From positions 11,533,001-11,597,000 of the forward strand of contig NC_132977.1 in the NCBI RefSeq assembly GCF_047496725.1: DNA of 64,000 nucleotides. The letters run 5' to 3'. Source of the DNA: Anoplolepis gracilipes (lineage: Eukaryota; Arthropoda; Insecta; Hymenoptera; Formicidae). Within the stretch, counting starts at the first letter, position 1. Each line of letters begins with the position of its first letter. Both the position numbers and the translations under genes were made by a program. Shown in pieces: positions 13,462 through 23,643 of the stretch. Below the pieces are notes generated by a model that was not told the origin of the DNA, did no database searches, and saw only the letters and a program-made list of their open reading frames with translations.

Positions 13462-14409
13462 ATGAAAAAGTTAAACGTGTTCGCTCTAACACTTTTATTA
13501 ATGAATAGTGTAAAAAACGGAGCGAATTGTGCATCAGGTGAGGCAAGTTTATTATCTTTAATTAATTAAATTCAGCGATTTTTTTATACATGATGTGCGA
13601 AGTAATTTTTAAATTAATTAATTAAAAAAATAAATTCTTATCACAACAATGAGAAACAGAAAAAAAAACTAATCCGTGTCATCTCAAAGAGATGAATCTA
13701 GAAGAGACAATTAACAAGAGATATCAAGAGATTCTTGAAAGAGCTTCGATTTTCTTAATATTTCTCTTTTTTCACTTCATTAGTGCTAGTTTGGATAGAA
13801 ATCTTAATATTGCAGAATTTAAATTGTATATAAAATTAATATTTCTTAATCTATACATATATAATATAAACTTGATATTTTATAATACAAAAGATTTTAT
13901 ATGTTTAAAAATTATATATTATATACAGGGTGTCCGGTAATAATCGCCCGCTCTATCATTTTGCGATTTTCGCAATAATTATTAAAATGTTAATTAAAAA
14001 CGCTCGAGAGGTGGGGCGATTATTACCGGACATTTTGTATTGTATATATAATAAACACCTTGTGTATGTACGTGCAACTCTTTTTTTTAATCTTAATTTT
14101 GATGTATAAAATAAAGCGAGAGATTCATTAAACTTAATATTAATTGACAATTTTTACTCAAGTCAGAATTTTCTTTTTCGCGCTTTGTATTAAAAAAAAA
14201 AAAAGAAAAAAATTAGTATAGCCAGCTCTCGAATGTTATTCGTGAAATGTACTTTGTCTTTACCATATCTTTCTTTACTTTTATCTATCTACTTATTATA
14301 TCTCTCCTTTCATCTAGCTTTTCACGAGTATGCCTCTATTGACACTCAATTTCTCATCCGCTTGGCGGAGAATATCTTGCCTCAATTGCGGAGACCTTGC
14401 GGTCGCTAA
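13462..14409 (+). CDS. Putative small secreted peptide, two exons, 55 aa
   Basis: Exon 1 (13462-13537) encodes MKKLNVFALTLLLMNSVKNG followed by ANCAS. This is a textbook signal peptide: two lysines, a hydrophobic core and small residues near a likely cleavage at Cys-Ala-Ser. It ends at TCAG|GTGAGG, a good donor, in phase 1. Exon 2 (14318-14409) follows a strong pyrimidine tract and CTAG, and joins in the matching phase. It adds a 30-residue mature part that ends LRRPCGR before TAA. The ATG is preceded by an initiator-like ATCAGT. The mature part is an acidic then amphipathic segment (AFHEYASIDTQFLIRLAENI), with one cysteine and a basic RR pair. No family is recognised with certainty. The layout resembles a neuropeptide precursor, and a further exon using the GT at 14402 cannot be excluded. 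A 112-bp MITE lies in the intron. Exon 2 is supported only by phase and splice sites. Confidence 0.4.
13926..14037. mobile_element. 112-bp MITE with CAGGGTGTCC ends
   Basis: Inverted termini: CAGGGTGTCCGGTAATAATC at the left, and GATTATTACCGGACATTTTG (decayed) at the right. They are flanked by TA on both sides (13924-13925, 14038-14039), fitting a Tc1/mariner-type TA duplication. The terminal CAGGGTGTCC is shared with the 876-bp foldback at 60.6 kb. It sits in the intron of the putative secreted-peptide gene. Confidence 0.8.
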
Positions 14410-15061
14410 AAACTCCGACGTACGTACGATTATTCATGAATATCAGGCGTGTGATATGTTTCTTCTTGAATTCAGCAACAACGTTCACCACATTTTACGA
14501 TACCGATGATCGCGTCAAGGTTTTCGCGCGCGCGCGGCATACATTTTTTCGCACATTCACACATTGTGAGGGCTGCAGCTGTGCCACGTGTGGCGATTCA
14601 ATTCGCACGTTTCTGCATTGTCCCCGTACATTACTATCCTCGTCACCCTCGCGATGCAACGATCGATCATGCGCACATCGTTGACGCGAGATCGAATTAT
14701 TAATAGATATTTGCATACTGAATATACGCTCGTAAATGTCGCCTTTATAGCGCCTTATCTCTTAATTGGGCATTTAATTGAGAACCCTCGAGGTATACGG
14801 ACTCGATGCGGAGACTGTGTTATACTAATTACATCGATCGTATCAACTTTGCAATCCATCTATTATTGAGTGCATTTAAAGATATAATAAAATATCAAAG
14901 GCCCGGTTTGTCTTTCTTTTTTTTTAATTTAATAACGAATTTAGTTGGATTGCGCATTAAAGGTTCGTATGCACATAATAAATTGTACACAAATTTACAA
15001 TATAAACATAAGTAATTAAGGCTGATATTTATAATCCGTTCTCATATTTAAGATTGTCTTA
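14410..15061. other. Non-coding stretch after the secreted-peptide gene
   Basis: The first 300 bases are relatively GC-rich (GCGCGCGCG near 14526) with overlapping open frames on both strands and no family motif. No exon with convincing splice sites was found. It may hold a 3' UTR or further intron of the upstream gene. Confidence 0.3.
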
Positions 15062-15069
15062 ATTTTAAG

Positions 15070-15454
15070 CAGGGTTGTGCCGTAGATTTGAAAATTACGT
15101 CTACATGAATTGTTTACGTATTGTCTACATAATGTTTACATACACTTTTTTCATGACAGTGTAAACTATGTAAGCTATTATAAATTAAATGTCAGAATGC
15201 AAAAAAGTGAATATAATATAAAATACAATAGTTAACGTTATCTGTATATGTGACTTTAGTTAATTTAACAAGAAATTGTGTAGTTATATTTACTTTAAAG
15301 CAATATGAAAAATAATATGTAAAGAAAGTCTTTGATAAGCCACATTGCATACATAGATTATTCATTGTTGACATAGATGACATGTTACACATAGTTTACA
15401 TTGTTTACGAGTAGAAGTAGATTATTATAGTTTACGGATAAATGCCCAACTCTA
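15070..15454. mobile_element. hAT-type non-autonomous element, 385 bp
   Basis: The segment is bounded by a perfect 8-bp direct repeat ATTTTAAG (15062-15069 and 15455-15462), the target duplication length of hAT transposons. Its ends read CAGGGTTG on the plus strand and TAGAGTTG on the minus strand, both fitting the hAT terminal rule YARNG. The interior is AT-rich with repeated GTTTACGTATTG / TAGTTTACATTG phrases and has no transposase. The intact duplication suggests a relatively recent insertion, or at least one undisturbed since. Confidence 0.85.
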
Positions 15455-15462
15455 ATTTTAAG

Positions 15463-17204
15463 GTCTTAAAATTCTTTTCCGCCATCTGATTAGCTGAACG
15501 GAGTTTGAAAACAATTTAAAACCAGACTTTAGGTGATCTTAAGTATAAAAGTGAACTATGAATACCGGCCTAAGATAATTATAATATAGTATAAATGATT
15601 ATTATTATTATTAGTATTAAATAATAATAATAGCTTTTAGTATTAATCATTTTATTTTTTTAATTATTTATAGCAGTATAAGTTTATATACATGACACCG
15701 GAAGGAATCACCGGTGTCTGTCAACTTCGGCGACCGAACACGTGTGCACGCTTCAAGTGTCATACTTTGTGTACATTTCGAGCGATAATCCTACACTTCG
15801 AATGTAGTCCAACCGAATTTGCTATTCGTTAGAAATGGACTTACGAGACTATAACTGTACATAAGAGATAAGAAAGCTTTAAAAAACATAGATCACGTTT
15901 ACACCGTGCATTTAGGCCTCGGTCTATACCTCAAATTCGACCTAAAATTCTGAAACTCTCTATCCAATCTGAGTCAGTATATGTACATAATACTATCTCA
16001 TTTCAAAAATGATTGCTTCTTGGCTTCATCCATATACTTCTTTCAACACGTTTAGTATTTAAATACATTTCTAAAATGTTAGCCATGGGAAACATTTTTA
16101 TAAATTCCATTAACATTATTTCCTGTACAATTGTCGAATTTTGTCCCACATTTGTTTTCTTCGACGCATAATTTTCAAAGAAGAATTATTTCTTCTATTC
16201 ATTTCTAAAATAATACTATGTTGAAAAAACATAATGTATTGTCGCAAAGATATGTGTATTATTTTATACATTATAAAATTATTTAAAGAAACTTAAAAAG
16301 ATTAAGTTAACCCACGAAGTTCGAATAAATACAATCGATTTCAATATGGTGTATACGCGTGATAAACATCATAGATGACCCTGACTAGCGTGAACTAAAT
16401 TCAACCCTGTCAATTTCTAGGTCTCTTTGTAAACGACTGACGACTAGATCTACTTTGAGTCACGGCTTAGGTCAGGCCGCGATCAGGTCACTCGATGTAA
16501 ACGTGGTCATATAGGAATTGTCGATCTTCTAGTCTCGTTTTAACAATAAGCCCGAAGTATGAAATGTACCTTCGTGTTATGCGCATCAGTACTTCGTAAT
16601 GCAAGTGATTTTTCGTGTAACTAATTTCAGAAAGCATAAATTTCGTGTGTGTGATATCATTTCAAGATCATTCGAGATACGTTGCTAATATTTGACTGAG
16701 GAGCTAACTGTAAGTAAATTAATTGTAAGCAAAGATTGCAATTATTTCCGCTACAGAGAACAAAATTAAAGACGTATACTTTACTGAATGAATGATTTAA
16801 TTTATACCTTTTACTTATTGTTAGACAAAAAAAAATGAAAATCCCACAAAGAAAAGATGAAATTCAATTTCTTGTAAATTTGAAGTTTCCTGTTATTTGC
16901 GGATCACTACGTATAAATCAAAAGAAATGCGAAACGCGTTGCAATAAAGTCGATCCCGACTTTTTACAAAATTGATTAAACGAAGAGGTCATTATCGAAC
17001 TTCAAGGCTTTATCATGGATATGTGCAATCAATTTGTCGTTTCGCCGTTTTTTTGCTCGTCCGTTCGTTTCTTTGTTTCTCGTCTTTCATTTCCACATGC
17101 TGGATTATACTATATTGAAATTATTAGAGCCTGACGAAGGAAAGAAAGCAAAAAGTCAGATCAAATATTTAGAGCTACGTTATTTAACGTGTCTATCTAA
17201 TATC
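15463..17204. other. Non-coding spacer
   Basis: No gene is supported. GATCACGTTTACACCG at about 15890-15905 and GATGTAAACGTGGTC at about 16494-16508 are inverse copies roughly 600 bases apart. The flanking sequence inward is also partly alike, so an old terminal-inverted-repeat element may span this interval. No target duplication was identified. Confidence 0.3.
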
Positions 17205-17721
17205 CAAGGATGGGAAAGTTTCTTTTTAAAAGTTATTGTTACTCGTTACCAAATCGAAAAAGTATCTAATTACCGTTATTAGTTACTGATTTTCAAAAGT
17301 AACTAGTTACCGTTATTATTATTTAAAAAATAATTACTTTTCTCATTACTTTTTTAATCTTAAAATGAGATCAGATTAAATAAAAACATTTTTTTGTAAT
17401 TTTTTTATTAATTATTAATAAAATATTAATAAAAACAATAAATTTATTTTAAATTTGCAAAATCATAAAAAATTTAAGGAGAAAGATTTTTAAAACGCTA
17501 AAAATCCTCCCAGCTTTATATTTAAAAATTTTAATATGATAATTTTAAACTTATAATCATTTTACACAATACTTGTTTTCATATTGAATCGCATGTAAAT
17601 TCACAACGATTTGACAATTCTTTATGCAAACGCCATAATTAATCAATCCTAATTTCAATATTAAAGAATTATCAAATTGTCGTTACTAGTTACTGAAAAA
17701 AAGGAACGTTTCCCAACCCTG
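17205..17721. mobile_element. hAT-like non-autonomous element, about 517 bp
   Basis: The left end CAAGGATGGGAAAGTTTCTT and the inverse of the right end CAGGGTTGGGAAACGTTCCT are alike at most positions, and both fit the hAT terminal rule YARNG. Sub-terminal regions on both sides carry GTTACTAGTTAC-type repeats (about 17230-17310 and 17680-17695). No intact 8-bp duplication remains, so the copy looks old. The AT-rich interior has no transposase. Confidence 0.65.
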
Positions 17722-20700
17722 CTATCATTTCATTCCTTATCTCATTTTTATTAGACGTTTGCTATCTACTAGAGCTAGACGAAAAAAAAGGCCAAAGATT
17801 AAAGATGTATCTGATTGAGCTATTTAAAAATAGTACTAAATAGATAAAATTTCCAAAAACCTTTTCTTTATTATCTCTAATATATTAAAAAATATTAAAT
17901 GGATTCACTAAACCGTTAAAGACTAATTATTTTAATTATAGTTGATTTTATACGAAAAACGCGATTTTTGTCGAATGTAAAAAAATTATTAAAAAAATAG
18001 TATCAATGGTTTCATTTTTTTATACGTGTAGATCTTCGAAGCTTTTTGCAAGAAAAAAATTATTATTTATGAAAATTTTACTTTTTTCATAATTTTTACA
18101 CATAACTACACTACTGTATTTCTATCAGGACACGTTTATCGTTCGTAAACATTCCCAAACATCATATTTGTGTATATCACTTCGATAAACAACAAAAAAA
18201 CTCGCGTTACATTTAAATATTTCTTCCGTTAAGTGAAATGCATTACTGTAAAAAAATTTAATCATAATCTGTTTCAGAAAAAATAAAATACTAATAACAA
18301 ATATTATTTATTGTTATTACTTAAATAGTGCAACATTAACCTTTTTTAACTGTGTTTCTATTTTTTAACTATATTACTTCTTCTGTTTTGCACTGATGAA
18401 TAATGTTGTTAAATAATGAGAAGTTTTATTTTATAAAGTTAAATTTTCTCAGGGCATTTTTACTGTCAAAAGTTTTATCACGGAAAAGTGAAAAATAATG
18501 TTTTGAAAGAAAATATATTAGCTATTATCAGTTAGCACTAGATTTACTCCTCCAAAGCTCAGTCTTAATATACCTATCCGTGATCTGTAATATAAATATA
18601 TATTTGGGGAGTTAAAAGAAGGGATTCTCTCGAGATTTTAAAAAGGCACTTGCTAAATAAACAGTTTAATGAATATATTTTAATATTAAGTAATAATAAA
18701 TATTTTTGAAGATAATAATAACAGCAATCATCGCTTTCATCTATACACTAATTAGATATTCGATTGAGAAGAAACAATTACATAATGTATGCGGGCAAAC
18801 CCAAGGAGATCTTCGACATCTTCTGCTTGACTGAATCAATTAACGAACCCTAATGATCGTGATTTAGCGGCCGATATTATTATTAAAGTATAATTAATAT
18901 TTTTTTGTTGGCTATTCATGGTTTGTTTCATATTTTAGTTTTATTATCATGACAAAACTATAGTAAACATTATATCATTAGTTTGACATCTGATTCTTTG
19001 AAATTGACAAATAAGAAGGAGAATAATTATAATATCGAAAATTGTCATTATGTTAATCATAATAGAAAATCGATTTTTAGGTAATGAAAATGCAACTTTT
19101 CTCTTTCTAGCTTTTAATATCTACTATTATTTCGTGATTAAAAATTTCATCACGTGCAAATTGGAAAACATTGTACGACATAGTCGATAATGTCGAGCGT
19201 CTAAAAATAATGATCGATATTTTTGACCATTTTTTTCTTATTTGTTGTGCGGATGCATTTTGCTGAAATGCGGGTGCGTAGAATGAAATTAATTGGATTA
19301 AGGCCGAGCGGATACTCGTTCAACTTAATTAGTTGCGTAGCCGTCAGTTTGCATTAACCACTATAGTTGTGCTAAATTCTATTAAATTCCCCTTGCTTCC
19401 TAGTCACTGCATCTTCATTGTGGGAAATTTTGTCAAGTATATCTTATAGAGAATACGGGACCCACATGCATCATGCAAATATATAATTGCGTTTTATTCA
19501 TTTTTCTTCTTTGTATTTATTAGACTTTGTATTTATTTCTCTCGGTAAAAATTATTTTCTTTCAAATTATATATACTTTGCTCCATCTCATCGAACCTCT
19601 CCACATTCAGCGCTTGTGTATGGAATTTCGTGGTTCTAATTTTAGCGAATCCGTGATTCACTAAACATCCACGGATTTCGCAAGCCGTTTTGTACTATGA
19701 GGCGAGGATCCGGTCGCAAAATCATGTTACATGGTAATATTTATTGAAAAATCCACTGTATTTTTTACAATATAAACAAGTATAAGAATACTTTTTTTTA
19801 ATGAAAAATTATAAACGATATATTTAAGTTAAATTCAATTTTTTTTATTTTATTAATAAACGTATAAATAAATATTTAATAGCATAAAAAATTTGTAATA
19901 CTTGAATAAATAATTTGAAAAATTTATATAAATATTTAAATATATTTGAATGGAAAACAAGACATATATACATTTGTTTTGAGATTGCATTGTTCGCGCT
20001 AATAATACTTTAAGTTAATCTTATCATGTTACGTTATGATTTAAGATAAAAGATACATATATATAAAGTAATAAGTTGAAAGAAATCAATGACTACACTG
20101 CTGTCAATATTTTAATAATTTTATTTTTATCTTTGCAATTTATTATATCGAACATGTAACTTTGCGTGTAATTTTTCTTCGCAACACTTAATGCAATTAT
20201 ATGCACAATCAATAATGTTTACGAATATCCGTGATGCCTGTTTCAATGAGCCACTCCTTGGCTCACAAACACTTGCATAAACATTGAAATTCTTATAGCG
20301 GCGCGATGATTAATAATGGGACACATAATGCTCGCTTTGCCATAAATTATTACCACGTTAATACGAAGTGATGTGTAACACACGTGATGCACGAATGTAG
20401 GTCTGTAAAATATGCAATTTCATTGACTTATTGTTAGGTAGGATAGTTGGAATAATACTATAAAAATGTGACTTGATACATTCATACATTTATTTCTGTT
20501 TCTCGATATTAGGATAGCTCACGTATCGATATATATATTTTTTTTAGAATTTTGCGATATAATTATTTTTTTCTTGCATTTTTAAATATTCCATTATACG
20601 AGCGATAATTATAATTATTTAATTATTCTGTCCGACAAATTTTCTACACGTATGGAAAAGAAATGACGTCATATAGTACCAAGGACTATTATTTCGCAAA

Positions 20701-22831
20701 TGATTGACAATGCATCGACGACAATGTCACTGCATAAATGAACTTGAAATCTCGGCTTTTCAAACGGATTCATTCACGGCCGTCCTGAATATCATTAGTG
20801 CCTTCCTGTATCTTACGAGTACGTCGTCGAAGAAACAAGCCGATTACGATCGTTTAGCGTACGCGGCAATTATCCATTCGAACCACGACGTTTCAGCTGT
20901 TGGACGATTAACACCTTCCGATATTCCCGGACGATCGGCGCGTATCCGCGTTCCTCTCGCAATGACGGAATTGTTCTACCTATACCGGAAATCTCCTTAA
21001 GCGCACACGGAGTGTAAAAGAGCGTGCTTGTTCTTGTATTCTTGTGTCATCGCGTTATATAAAAAAGAAATATTATTTTTCTCACCTGCGACTCAAAAAT
21101 TTGCGCTATTATTCGAGATGAGTAATTTCAATGACAAAATTTCGCGTGAGATATCTTCAATAAAAAAGTTTCCCGAGAAACAAACTATTATACAAATAAT
21201 TCTGAGAAAAAAGTACACTTTTGTCGATTCCATCGTGTCAAGCTTTATCGCCAAGAAGGTTTGAACGATCGTGTCAAGCGAGACTCTATCGCATTCTTCG
21301 ACCCTCTCGTCTCGAGTTCGGAGCACAATAAACAAACTCTGTTTCCATCCTTACAGATTACAACTTCGTGGTATCGATAAGGTCCCTCTTGGATACAAGT
21401 ATTCCCCAACGCCTTTTTAACGGTCCCTCATGCACGCGGTTGATGATGTTTATAAACTATTATTGTTGCAGTCGATGAAATTCAAACACGCGTATTTATA
21501 TTAACCGAGCCCTCTGAGAGGATTTAAGTCACTCATGACGAAGACACAACCGTAGATCAGTCTCTCAGTCGAGCGAGATTTCTCGCTCCAAAAGGGTTGC
21601 TTTCGCCAAGTTTCCTTTTTATTTGATGTGTCTCATTTATTAATGATATCGATGAATGAACAAAGTTTTCTTTAACGAATGCGATAAATGCATTTCGATT
21701 TCTATCTCAATTTTATAAAATAATTACGTACAAAAGTTACGTAAGAGAAATTTTATGTGTAAAGGAAATTGTTGATATTATTTTCGGGAATATAATTACA
21801 ATTTTTTTAATGCAGTTTGTCGTGTGTGAAAAGTGAAAGACTACGTCAAAGTGAATTGTATTCAGCAGTGTATATAATAAATAATAACTGTAATTTTTTT
21901 GCTTTTTAAATTGCATTTTTGTACCGTTTTATATAATTTAATAATAATAAAAGAGAGATTAAGCTTTGAATTTTGATAAAATGCGAAAAATTACGGAGAA
22001 ACATAAAAAATACGATTTTTGAGGGAAAGGGAAGAGAAGTTCATTATTGATGATAGGACTTATGAAATAAATATTTGTAAATCTAATTCGGACAATACAA
22101 AAAGAGAAACGCGTAACTTGTGTATAGAATTTATTAGAATATGAAAGTGTGGAGTTAAAAGAGAATTAGGGCCAGCTGAACGGTTGCTATCAAACATTCC
22201 TCCCTGTTTTGTCAATAGAGCGGCATCTTACTCGTAATGTCACTTATGTTAGTATCAATTTCATTGATATATACATAATATAAATAGAACACCTCCCACG
22301 CTATGAAATAAAAAGTAAGTAACTACGTTTGCTTTTGAAATTAATATTTGGGTTTTGATAATTTTTGATGAATACAGCTGATTCGATGTATGAATGCAAT
22401 AGTAAAGTGATATATACGAAATATATGTCAAAGTATATTTCAAGAACATGCGGTGTATAAAAGTGTAACATATTATTCTTCTGTTCATCCATTATTTTTA
22501 TTTTCTTTTTGTCATTTATATTTGAACTATATTTATTATTTAAAGAGATAAATTTCACTTATTTTTCGATTCGGAAGAAGTTAACTTTATGAGTATTTAA
22601 TAATACTCTATTTCTCAGGTTAGTCATACGAGTTTATACCAAGAATTCCTTTTTCGTATAAGCGATAAGCTTATTTGTTGCAGAAATTGCACAAGAATAT
22701 CGTATATTACTATATTTAATATACTTTTATCTGTATCTGTATCTACTTTCTGTAGACGCTGGACTTCTGTAGAATCACTCGTAAACTTTTCTTTCGCAAG
22801 ATCGTATCAATTGCTCTCTTGTTCTCTCTAC
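17722..22831. other. AT-rich non-coding spacer
   Basis: Roughly 5 kb without a supportable exon. The more GC-balanced interval 20700-21300 carries a 98-residue open frame (20704-21000, TTG start) of unknown kind, plus overlapping minus-strand frames. It has no splice signals, domain or homology that I recognise. The rest is low-complexity AT-rich sequence. Confidence 0.35.
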
Positions 22832-22866
22832 TCAATATAATCTCAATATAATCTTGTAATATTTGT

Positions 22867-22910
<44 letters not shown>

Positions 22911-22948
22911 ACAAATATTTGCAAGATTGATTGAGATTATATTGATAT
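22832..22948. repeat. Long hairpin around a (TA)n core
   Basis: The left arm (CAATATAATCTTGTAATATT and TGTTTAATTTTA) is mirrored by the right arm (TAAAATTAAACAAATATTTG and CAAGATTGATTGAGATTATA) around a TA microsatellite. It is either a small MITE or a palindrome seeded by the microsatellite. Confidence 0.7.
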
Positions 22949-23643
22949 ATATATATATATATATTACTCAGACACACATATATTGTTATCTATCTCTATC
23001 ATTAAAAAAATCAATAAGTAATTGCAACACATAAGTCCTATCTTCCGCAAACACTGCCAAACCCATGTGTGAATTAGATACTGTACTTCTTGTAACATTG
23101 GCACAGCAGTCGATGCAAAGTAAATGGTAAATGATCGATAAAACGCGCAAAAATCAAATCCATTGCACCGCTATGAGATAGCGAATCTATGAATCACGAA
23201 AAGTACCATCGCAAGAAAGAATACTTTCATGAAAAAAAAAAAAAAAAAAATAAGCAAGAACAGTATATAAACGCTATCGATTATAGAGATACGTTTCCGA
23301 AGACACAATGTGATGCAAACGCGAAATGATGCAACACGCTGCATTTGCAGGCCAAGAATAATGGAATAATTTTTTTAAAAAGTTGCCCTATTATATACCA
23401 GCGAGATAATTTTATTTCGTGAAAATTTGTAAATAACTAAACTTTTTTTGTGTGTTTGCACACGCAGTGATAAAGATGTCTAATTAAAATTTTACTCTTT
23501 TGTACAGACGGCGATTCTCGATACTCTCGTGTCCATTCTAAGAACCTTAAACGCAAAAAGTCTCAAACAGAACTGAATTTTTTTTCAAACTCAAGATCTC
23601 GCCATCGATTACGAAGACATCTCACGAGAATCTTTCGATAGAC

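Noticed and set aside
13462..20000. Pigment-dispersing factor as the identity of the secreted-peptide gene
   Set aside because: The N-terminal part has a suggestive pattern, but no NSELINS/NSEIINS-like coding sequence was seen downstream on reading the plus strand. The claim cannot be supported.
20704..21000. 98-codon frame
   Set aside because: It starts from TTG and has no ATG near the start with context, no domain and no splice-site support.
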